A stretch of 64,000 bases of DNA from Flexistipes sinusarabici DSM 4947 (GTDB taxonomy: Bacteria; Chrysiogenota; Deferribacteres; Deferribacterales; Flexistipitaceae), in NCBI RefSeq assembly GCF_000218625.1, contig NC_015672.1, positions 1,240,001 to 1,304,000 of the forward strand, given 5' to 3'. The notes beneath the pieces are model-generated. The model was not told the origin of the DNA. It worked only from the letters and a program-made list of their open reading frames with translations, and did no database searches. The translations under genes and the position numbers were made by a program. Below, in pieces: positions 57,209 through 64,000 of the stretch (position 1 is its first letter; every line of letters begins with the position of its first letter).

Positions 57209-58048
57209 TCAGACAGCTCTCCTTAATTTTTTTTTCAGTATTTCAAGTTCCTTTTCGATGTTTAATTGTTTCGTCACAAAAATATTCTCTGCCCACCTGG
57301 AAAACGATTCGGCCCCCTGATAAATCAACATCATCAGCCCATCAGAACAAATAATATCCTGTTTATAGTACTCTTTCAGGAATGGTGTCAAGTTTACGGA
57401 ATATTGAAAATCAAAAGCAAACTCTCTGCATTTTATATTAGACATGTCCAAAAACCTTCCACCATCCAGCCCCATAGAAGTAGTATTTATAATTATATCA
57501 TATTCATTATATTTTTTCAAAGAGTCAATATCTTTTACCCTGCACTTATTCAAGCCAAAGTGTGCCAGCATTTCCTCTCCCTTAACCGGCGTTCTGTTTA
57601 CTATAGTTAAAGATTTATAACTCTGGCTCTTTAGATAATACAGCAAAGCTTTTGTTGAACCACCTGCTCCCAGTACGAGTATATCTTTACCCAAACATGA
57701 TATGCCATGATATTTAAAAGTTTTTTCAATCCCGAAAACATCGGTATTTAACCCTAAAATACCACTATCATCGAACAATAACGTGTTTACTGCGCCTATT
57801 TCTGATGCTGCAGAATCTGTTATATCAATATATCTCATAATGTCAGTTTTATAAGGCAGTGTAACATTAACACCAACGAACCCCGATTCTATTAAAAAGG
57901 AAAGTGTTTTTGGCAGATTATCAGCTTTGGAAACCTCAAAACAACAATAACCGCCGTTTACTTCAGCATGATAAATAAAAAAATTATGCAGCAAAGGTGA
58001 CAAAGAATGCCTTAAGGGAAAGCCGATTATTCCGGTGTTAAAAAACAA
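57209..58048 (-). CDS. aroE: Shikimate dehydrogenase
   Basis: AroE reduces 3-dehydroshikimate with NADPH. The 279-residue protein has GFPLRHSLSPLLHN, FVGVNVTLPYKTDIM with the catalytic Lys, AVNTLLF, NTDVFGIEKT and VLGAGGSTKALLYYL. The start is TTG 58048 after a strong AGGAGGTG. The gene is placed between DUF502 and pilB, an unusual but operonic location. Confidence 0.94.
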   Translation of the reverse strand: MFFNTGIIGFPLRHSLSPLLHNFFIYHAEVNGGYCCFEVSKADNLPKTLSFLIESGFVGVNVTLPYKTDIMRYIDITDSAASEIGAVNTLLFDDSGILGLNTDVFGIEKTFKYHGISCLGKDILVLGAGGSTKALLYYLKSQSYKSLTIVNRTPVKGEEMLAHFGLNKCRVKDIDSLKKYNEYDIIINTTSMGLDGGRFLDMSNIKCREFAFDFQYSVNLTPFLKEYYKQDIICSDGLMMLIYQGAESFSRWAENIFVTKQLNIEKELEILKKKLRRAV

Positions 58049-58074
58049 TATCCACCTCCTGGAACAATTTACTA

Positions 58075-58722
58075 TTATTTTGAGCCTGAATTTAATTTTT
58101 CTGCTGCTTCCGGAGAAATCAAGCCGGCAGAAATAACAAATCTTATACCCTCATCAATAGTTATATCAAGCTCTATAACCTCGCATTTAGGTACTATAAG
58201 TATAAATCCGGAAGTCGGGTTGGGAGTGGTTGGAACAAAAATGTTATAAGATTCATTATTGATTTTATTATTCAAGAATTCAGAGGTCTCTTTTGTTACA
58301 AACCCAATACTGTACTTTTTTTGCATGGGATATTCCAGAAGAACTACTTTCTTAAAACTCGTCCCGCCTGAAACCTGAAAAGTTTCCACCACTTGGCGGA
58401 TTGATGAATAAACCCCTCTGACCAGTGGTATTTTTACAAGAAGATATTCAAAAAAGCTTATGATTTTTTTGCCAAAATAATTTTTGGCGATTATCCCTAT
58501 AATAAAAAGTAAAAAAATTAACACTATTAACGAGAGAGACTGTTTAGCAAAGACAGTGAGTGTTATACCTGATTTAGAAGCTACAAAATCAATGAAAGGA
58601 ATTAGAAAGCCTGTGACTTTTTTGAAAATAAAACTTAGAAAAAAATATGTAATGATAATGGGTAAGGCAGTCAAAATCCCAAGTAAGAAAGTATTTCTTA
58701 AATACCCTTTAACTCTGTGCAT
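58075..58722 (-). CDS. DUF502 family membrane protein
   Basis: The 215-residue protein has two N-terminal membrane segments (~12-32 and ~57-80), then a soluble domain with the family features LVKIPLVRGVYSSIRQVVETF, VVLLEYPMQKKYSIGFVT and VFVPTTPNPTSGFILIVP. Function unknown. It probably opens the aroE-pilBTC transcription unit. GGAGC lies about ten bases ahead of the ATG. Confidence 0.9.
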   Translation of the reverse strand: MHRVKGYLRNTFLLGILTALPIIITYFFLSFIFKKVTGFLIPFIDFVASKSGITLTVFAKQSLSLIVLIFLLFIIGIIAKNYFGKKIISFFEYLLVKIPLVRGVYSSIRQVVETFQVSGGTSFKKVVLLEYPMQKKYSIGFVTKETSEFLNNKINNESYNIFVPTTPNPTSGFILIVPKCEVIELDITIDEGIRFVISAGLISPEAAEKLNSGSK

Positions 58723-58800
58723 ATTAAGAAGCTGCTCCTAAAACCAAATGTTGATAATTAACTGTATAAATATAGCATAATATAGGCAAAAATCTAATAC

Positions 58801-58832
58801 AAAATAAAAAAGCCTCCGTAAAGGAGGCTTTT
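58801..58832 (-). terminator. Rho-independent terminator after the acetate-type transporter
   Basis: On the minus strand AAAAGCCTCC, loop TTTAC, GGAGGCTTTT then TTATTTT. It is 26 bases past the transporter stop. Confidence 0.93.
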
Positions 58833-58858
58833 AATCTTTTAGGGACACTTTTGATTGA

Positions 58859-59518
58859 TTACAAATCTCCGAGAGGAAGCAAAGTCCTTCCGTAAACTTC
58901 ATTTAGAATCTGAGCAGCTCCGGCATATACAGCAGAAAGTCCGCATAAAATCCCTTCATATCCTGCTATCACTTTCAGCATTGGATTACCTGTAGCATCT
59001 GCAAATCCCAGCAAAAAGAAAAGTATAGTCAATAAAAAGAAGACTGTCATTAAAGCTTTATTCATCTTAAAAGTACCTATAAACATAATGAGGGTAAACA
59101 TTCCCCAGAAAAACAGATAAGCAGCCACCTCATGACTTGCCGGAGCACTAATCAAGCCGGCTTTCGGCAGCAAAATCATGGCCACCAGTGTAATCCAGAA
59201 GAGACCGTAAGATGTAAAGGCCACAGTTCCAAAAGTGTTTTTCTTTTTCCACTCCATAACACCTGCAATGATTTGCGCAAGCCCACCATAAAAAATACCC
59301 ATTGCAATAATCATACTGCTGAGGCCGAATAAACCAACGTTATGCATATTCAACAAAATAGTGGTCATACCAAAACCCATAAGCCCGAGTGGAGCAGGAT
59401 TTGCCGAAGTGTCTCTGATTATTGTTTCGGCTACATTTGAAGCTTTGTCGATAGTTTCTTTGACTTCACCCTTCCCTTTTCTGTCAACAATTACATCTGC
59501 AAATTTTCCGTTACTCAT
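58859..59518 (-). CDS. satP: GPR1/FUN34/YaaH family (acetate-type) transporter
   Basis: From ATG 59518 (preceded by AAAGGAGG) the protein is 219 residues with about six membrane segments. The family motif [23 protein letters not shown] appears near residue 40. It resembles SatP/YaaH acetate/succinate:proton symporters, but an unusual ~35-residue hydrophilic N-terminus ([21 protein letters not shown]) is present. An upstream in-frame ATG at 59566 has no ribosome site. The gene is monocistronic with a terminator. Confidence 0.85.
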   Translation of the reverse strand: MSNGKFADVIVDRKGKGEVKETIDKASNVAETIIRDTSANPAPLGLMGFGMTTILLNMHNVGLFGLSSMIIAMGIFYGGLAQIIAGVMEWKKKNTFGTVAFTSYGLFWITLVAMILLPKAGLISAPASHEVAAYLFFWGMFTLIMFIGTFKMNKALMTVFFLLTILFFLLGFADATGNPMLKVIAGYEGILCGLSAVYAGAAQILNEVYGRTLLPLGDL

Positions 59519-60161
59519 AAAACCTCCTTTAATTTTAATAAAAAATGGTTCGTTATGCTTTATCATAAAACACCAAACAAAATTTAATAAAAACCTATAT
59601 ATAAAAATGTTTTATTTAACAGGATTATATATGTCAAACACTTTATTTTGTACATTAAAAATAAAAAAGTTTTATACTTGATAAAAATTGTAAATTATTT
59701 TCAACAAACATATATTATATATTAAAATTTTTACTAAAATTTTATAAACAATTATTTAAAAATATGTTATTTTTACTGAATTAATATAAAGAATATATTG
59801 CTCGATAATAAAATCAGGTTATGTATTTATAGTATATTAACTTTGTGAATCATATGTTAATTATCAGTTTTGCATACAATCCAAAATCTTTTAACAACTT
59901 TTTTCGGGGTTTTTGAATACTTGCTTTATTGTCACCCTGTAGCATCTGAGCATAGCGAAGATAAATTGGATGTTTTACAACATATTTGCCAGTCTAAAGG
60001 GCTGGTGCTAACTGAAGGCAAGCAGTTGTTTCAGAGTCTCCTAACATACTGATAATTATAGATATTGAAACAAGGCCGGTGTGACTTTTTTTAGTTATTC
60101 AAAGGTCTTGAAATGCCCGAAAACTATTCAATAAAGTCCCATACCGGCCAAAAATTATAAA
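59519..60161. other. 643-bp A/T-rich gap with repeat remnants
   Basis: 59519-59870 is very A/T-rich; it contains the promoter side of the satP-like gene and nothing else I can support. 59890-60050 is higher in G+C and reads like a degraded dispersed repeat (TGTCACCCTGTAGCATCTGA and GCATAGCGAAG on one side, GTTTCAGAGTCTCCTAACAT on the other). A 60-codon frame here has no ribosome site. 60074-60149 is an inverted repeat. Confidence 0.6.
60074..60149 (-). repeat. 76-bp element with GGCCGGT terminal inverted repeats
   Basis: GGCCGGTGTGACTTT at the left end and, in reverse, GGCCGGTATGGGACTTT at the right end match except for one base difference and two bases inserted. A smaller stem, TTCAA/TTGAA, lies inside. 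It starts 12 bases past the stop of the glutamate synthase gene on the minus strand. It could be that gene's structured 3' end or a MITE-like element. Confidence 0.55.
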
Positions 60162-62894
60162 TTATTCACTTATCCGTGAAATCCGTATACCGGATGAAAC
60201 AGGGATAATTTTGCAAAACTCATCCAATACAATTCTGGGTTCACTTTTATATCTGTCCGCAAATTCCCTGAGTTTTGAATCATACGCTTCATCAATATTT
60301 ATATTCAAAAACTTATCAAGAAAGTCCTCAATCTCTTTTTTGAGCATTGTTTTATCAGAGTCAGTAAGATATTCGATTTTTTTCACCCCAACACCAAGCT
60401 GTGAATCGGAAACATTACCACGTATATATGCAGCACCGGCTGTCATTCCGCTGCAAATATAGTATCCGATTGGATTATCTTTATTAACAACGTTTAATAC
60501 AATGCCGATTCCGCCTTGAGCGTATTCCATAAAATAATCACCCATACCCCTTTCTATGCCCACACCAAAAACCGCCACAGGAGGCTTACGATCATTGATT
60601 TTATCTTCCTGGGAACGGATAAATTTATTCCATCCCATTTTTCTCAATCTGGCCTTCCGCTCCTGGTAGTTCAAAAGTAAATCCTCAATAATCTTTTCAT
60701 CAGAATAATTTTCGTATTTGGTTAAATCTATTTTATTCCATTCCTCCGGTATACCGGCTTTCATTAGAAGCAGGTTCCTCACTCCTCCGCTTTTTGCAAC
60801 ACGGAATGTTCCGCTTACAGCGTATGCAGCAAACAAGTCACTTACATGTCCTGCAATATTAATTTCATGGGGATTGGAAGTGTTTGCAACCCCCACCTGT
60901 GTATTGCCGGGCACTTTAAAACCATCCACAGATGTGGGAACAACATTTATTTTAACATTCCGCACAAATGCAAAGGAATGGTTGCCCACCAACCCTTTTA
61001 CAGTTATCTCATCAGCCTTTACACCGGTACCTATTATCCGCTGACCGACAACATTTTCCAGAACAAACTTTTTCACCCCTCTCTCAGTTGCGTCCTTCAT
61101 TAAAACATTCAGGCTTCTGCTGTCCACCTGATCGACTCCCACATCTATAGTAATGGTATTATCTTCAATATTTTCTAATGATTCCTTGAAAAAGTCTTTA
61201 AATTGTATCCTCAATTCTTCTTTTGTCTTGAATATTTTGTGATAACGCTCTTTTATGGCCACTTCTTCAACCTGCTTATCAGCTTCCCCTCTGCCGAATG
61301 TTTCATACAAAAGTGGATCGCTTCCATGGTACCTGAATCGTCTTGCTCCAACCACATCGGTATGGCTGCTCATCCCCAAGCCTGCGGCCAAACCTTCCAT
61401 ATCTTCCACAAAGCTCTCAACCATTTTTACTATTCTTTCGCTTCCCATACCCGGATCAATTCTGGTACCGTAAGGTCTTGAGGTAATACCCCAAGCACAC
61501 TGTCCTGTATGACATCTTCTGCAAAGAGTACACCCAAGGGGGTGTAAAGTTCTCATTCCCATACCAACAAAATCAGCACCCGCCAGGAGAACCAGAAAAG
61601 CATGAAAACTATCCAATACTCCGCCTTCAGCAATAACTGAAATCTGTTCCCTTAAACCTTCTTTTCTTAAAGCAAGATCGGCTATATGAGTAAGATATAC
61701 GACATTGAGTCCTCTGTTCTGCATATCGACCAGGTGTGCAGCGCCTGTGGAACCATCTCCGGCTTTTACGGTTATGTAGTCAAAGCCGGCTTTGGCAAGG
61801 GCAACCACTATTTCCTGAAAATTCCATGCGGTGCCGTAAACATCGGCACCTATAAGTTTATCTTCTCCTAACAGTGCTCTCAAAGACTCCACCCGCATGG
61901 GGAGTTCTTCTATCGAATACTGCAAATGCTGGGGATTCGGTGCTGTAAGATTTCTTAACGCTTCAACACACCTTAACAGAGCAATTTCAATATCATTCTT
62001 TTTGGCCTGGAGTCTGCCCCCTTTTCCCTTTTTGGCATCCTGTCCGTATTTCATGGAAATTCCTGCAAATTTATCAAGCTCCACCCATGGACCGTATCCG
62101 CCAGAGCCAAATTGCAGTATACAGTGTTTTGCTGCAGGCATCATATCAGGATGAATATATCCCTCTCCGGTAAAAAAAGGCCTGCCAAGTTTTATACTGG
62201 CCATTATCCTTGAAAGAAAAGCCTCGTGGCTGTTCGAACCATAACTCATATGAACATCAAATATAGGTGTTTTACAGTGGAAACGGGCTTGTCTTTTCCC
62301 CAGATACATATTATCCATTCTTCCGGCATACTCATGCAGATGATCCCTTTGGGGGCTGAGTATCTCTGCAGCATCTATAAGCCAGTCTTCGCTTAATTTG
62401 GACGAAAATTTTCCAAGATGAGCACTGCTGACTGTGGATTTTCCGTCTGCTCTGGAGAGACAGTTGTTGATGATTTCAGCATTAGACAGATTTACCCCCA
62501 TATCATTATAATCAGGATTATCCGTTACTTTTATTGCCCTCTGGGGACACATCTTTACACATCTTTTACAGTTGCAGCATTCATCCGGGTTTATCCACAA
62601 TATTTTTTCGATAAAATTAATACTGTCATTGTCAGGCTGGACACGGTTTCCTTTCTCATCATAGTAAACGGTTTCCATATCAAAAACTCCGGTTTCACTG
62701 TCCGGATTTTTCAAATTGTGAGTGCAAGCTTCAACACATGTGGCACAATGTATGCACCCTCTGCCAGGCTCCTCTTTATCATCAGTAACTTTAACCCAAT
62801 ACTTTGCTCCCTGAGCGTAAATCCCGGTACTATCCGGTTCTACATATTTTATAGATCTTTTAACTGTAATTTCGTTACTATTAAACCTGTACAT
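60162..62894 (-). CDS. gltB: Archaeal-type glutamate synthase, ferredoxin/FMN/GXGXG subunit
   Basis: From ATG 62894 (910 residues) there are two N-terminal 4Fe-4S motifs (CIHCATCVEAC and CCNCKRCVKMCP), then the FMN synthase domain (ISMKYGQDAKKGKGG, AEGGVLDSFHAFLVLLAGAD, MGMRTLHPLGC), the 3Fe-4S cysteines in CTLCRRCHTGQCAWGI, and a C-terminal GXGXG domain (~590-850). It turns glutamine-derived ammonia plus 2-oxoglutarate into glutamate. The amidotransferase is the separate upstream gene. The start is chosen because GGTGG precedes ATG 62894, while ATG 62909 has no ribosome site. It overlaps its neighbour by 14 bases. Confidence 0.92.
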   Translation of the reverse strand: MYRFNSNEITVKRSIKYVEPDSTGIYAQGAKYWVKVTDDKEEPGRGCIHCATCVEACTHNLKNPDSETGVFDMETVYYDEKGNRVQPDNDSINFIEKILWINPDECCNCKRCVKMCPQRAIKVTDNPDYNDMGVNLSNAEIINNCLSRADGKSTVSSAHLGKFSSKLSEDWLIDAAEILSPQRDHLHEYAGRMDNMYLGKRQARFHCKTPIFDVHMSYGSNSHEAFLSRIMASIKLGRPFFTGEGYIHPDMMPAAKHCILQFGSGGYGPWVELDKFAGISMKYGQDAKKGKGGRLQAKKNDIEIALLRCVEALRNLTAPNPQHLQYSIEELPMRVESLRALLGEDKLIGADVYGTAWNFQEIVVALAKAGFDYITVKAGDGSTGAAHLVDMQNRGLNVVYLTHIADLALRKEGLREQISVIAEGGVLDSFHAFLVLLAGADFVGMGMRTLHPLGCTLCRRCHTGQCAWGITSRPYGTRIDPGMGSERIVKMVESFVEDMEGLAAGLGMSSHTDVVGARRFRYHGSDPLLYETFGRGEADKQVEEVAIKERYHKIFKTKEELRIQFKDFFKESLENIEDNTITIDVGVDQVDSRSLNVLMKDATERGVKKFVLENVVGQRIIGTGVKADEITVKGLVGNHSFAFVRNVKINVVPTSVDGFKVPGNTQVGVANTSNPHEINIAGHVSDLFAAYAVSGTFRVAKSGGVRNLLLMKAGIPEEWNKIDLTKYENYSDEKIIEDLLLNYQERKARLRKMGWNKFIRSQEDKINDRKPPVAVFGVGIERGMGDYFMEYAQGGIGIVLNVVNKDNPIGYYICSGMTAGAAYIRGNVSDSQLGVGVKKIEYLTDSDKTMLKKEIEDFLDKFLNINIDEAYDSKLREFADRYKSEPRIVLDEFCKIIPVSSGIRISRISE

Positions 62895-64000
62895 CTCTTT
62901 TCCACCCATAATTTAGTTTCTCAATTTTTTTATTTTTAACAGAAAACCCCTCAACTTTACCTGCATCCGGATCATAAATAGTGTCAAGTTCCTCCTGCAG
63001 GAAATAAGCCGCAGAAATTATTGCCCTCTGTTCGCTGGCCAAAAAGGCCGTTTTATCATTATAGCCTATGCTGAAAGATCTTAAATGATCCCTGTCGGTA
63101 AATCCTATAATCTCATCTTCCGACATTACAATTGAGGTGGCCGGGCCGCTCATTTTCATTTTTTTCAGGTAGGGATCGGATATGAGTTCATTGAAACGCC
63201 GTCGCTCATTTTCATCCATATTCTCCAGTTCGCATGGAAACTTTCTGCTGATTATCCACTCTATATCCTGTATCGAATAGCCGTTTCGAAGCAGATAATC
63301 AACTTCGAGAAAGATAGCTTCAGAGTCGGTACCCACATGAAGGTGTATCCCCAGCTGCTCAAGAGCTATAGCATTAACTTTGTCGCTGGAAAGATGGCCG
63401 TTATGAATTCCCGCTATTTCACCCACTGAAATAGGCTGAGGCCCCCACCACAGCCCTCTTCCGGAGCTTGTTGGCCATCTAAGATGTATAAGACAGGCTT
63501 CGTAATCGGCATCCTCAAATTGCTCCAAATCGTATATTCTCATTGTATCCAAAAGCTCAAAAGCAGTCAGAAATGTACCGTTTTCTTTGGAACTGGAAAA
63601 TATCCGGGCATCCTTAATAAACATCTTGTTAAATTTGGTAACCTGCTTTAAAATATAAAAATATTCATCATCTATGGTCTCCCTGTATCTGATTTCATCC
63701 AACGTCGGCGGAGCAACATAATACTTTTTGATTATAGGGATATCATACTCATAATAAAGTCTTCTGGGGACCATCTCCTGAGATTCCACAATATGAACCC
63801 CCCAGCTTTCTATAAAATTCTCCAGTTCATTGACTTTATGCTGGTTTCTGTACATGACATGAAAAACATAGAAATTATGGTCTTTGTAAATCCCTTTAAG
63901 CGTAACGCCGGCACCGGTTCTCCCTCTGTATTGAAGGCAGAGAGCACTCTTTAAAAGGGCACTGAGTTTGAAGTCACCAACTGCAGCCAGCAGACCGCAT
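62881..64000 (-). CDS. Glutamate synthase class II amidotransferase subunit, 5' end beyond window
   Basis: The frame is open to the right edge, so the N-terminus is missing. The first full codons encode CGLLAAVGDFKLS, placing a likely Ntn nucleophile Cys at 63999-63997. The codon before it ends in A, so it is not a Met; the protein must start further out. QYRGRTGAGVTLKG, HLRWPTSSGRGLWWGPQPI and IAGIHNGHLSS (the NG(H)LSS glutamine pocket) and VGTDSEAIFLEVDYLL match the class II amidotransferase domain. It feeds ammonia to the adjoining FMN subunit. About 373 residues are visible. Confidence 0.87.
   Translation of the reverse strand, partial: CGLLAAVGDFKLSALLKSALCLQYRGRTGAGVTLKGIYKDHNFYVFHVMYRNQHKVNELENFIESWGVHIVESQEMVPRRLYYEYDIPIIKKYYVAPPTLDEIRYRETIDDEYFYILKQVTKFNKMFIKDARIFSSSKENGTFLTAFELLDTMRIYDLEQFEDADYEACLIHLRWPTSSGRGLWWGPQPISVGEIAGIHNGHLSSDKVNAIALEQLGIHLHVGTDSEAIFLEVDYLLRNGYSIQDIEWIISRKFPCELENMDENERRRFNELISDPYLKKMKMSGPATSIVMSEDEIIGFTDRDHLRSFSIGYNDKTAFLASEQRAIISAAYFLQEELDTIYDPDAGKVEGFSVKNKKIEKLNYGWKRDVQV

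Noticed and set aside
59870-60052. 60-codon frame in the large gap
   Set aside because: Composition follows the repeat remnant; no ribosome site, no homology recognised.

Overview
The window is an AT-rich bacterial chromosome segment with no sign of phage, plasmid, IS transposase or CRISPR. It combines Gram-negative outer-membrane features (a heptose epimerase, a DUF3373-type porin), type IV pilus motor genes, a c-type cytochrome with a TorD-type chaperone, an archaeal-type glutamate synthase with fused ferredoxin clusters, and a pyruvoyl arginine decarboxylase. This fits an anaerobic, respiring member of the Deferribacterota (a Flexistipes/Deferribacter/Geovibrio-like organism). That placement is inferred from gene content and recalled family distribution, not from a database search.

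Layout. 1-14.7 kb is a mixed region: an unrecognised gene cut by the left edge, enolase, an M29 aminopeptidase, a YihY/BrkB membrane protein with an extra C-terminal domain, an orphan TorD-like chaperone plus a small cytochrome c with an unusual CX3CH motif, the porin, an Rrf2 regulator, a PlsC-like acyltransferase, an aminotransferase, a ribbon-helix-helix/HD-GYP pair, three tRNA genes (Pro-GGG, Arg-ACG, Arg-CCG), a short PrmA-like methyltransferase and asd. 14.7-19.7 kb holds hldD, a complete arginine-to-spermidine operon (speD, pyruvoyl arginine decarboxylase, speE, speB), HU and an XRE-cupin regulator. 20-29.9 kb is one long unit for aryl-acid or amino-acid handling: two phenylacetate-CoA ligase paralogues enclose an ACT protein, two tandem LivJ-like binding proteins and LivHMGF, and are followed by HD-domain and Yip1-like genes.

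30.3-34.4 kb is a phosphate-related operon (Na/Pi cotransporter with a PhoU domain, Ppx/GppA, DUF445). 34.6-41.6 kb is a tightly overlapping housekeeping operon (site-2 protease, trpS, scpA, scpB, pseudouridine synthase, queD, queE, TPR protein), followed by an ExeA-like ATPase and an NtrY/NtrX-type two-component pair. From 46.2 kb the strand switches to minus: carB-pyrK-pyrD, then a PilS-like kinase, pilC, pilT, pilB, aroE and DUF502. After these come an acetate-type transporter, a 640-bp AT-rich gap, and a glutamate synthase split into an FMN/ferredoxin subunit and a class II amidotransferase that runs off the right edge.

The most unusual signals are non-coding. Two families of degenerate short-period repeats recur only between genes (about 0.67, 10.9, 14.7, 19.7-19.9 and 34.4-34.6 kb). 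Several genes have promoters placed so that the mRNA would begin at or beside the start codon (leaderless). There are clear palindromic operator candidates upstream of the porin and of the Rrf2 gene. A tRNA-Arg gene overlaps the 3' end of a protein gene. I do not see a gene cluster that I would call a wholly new system.
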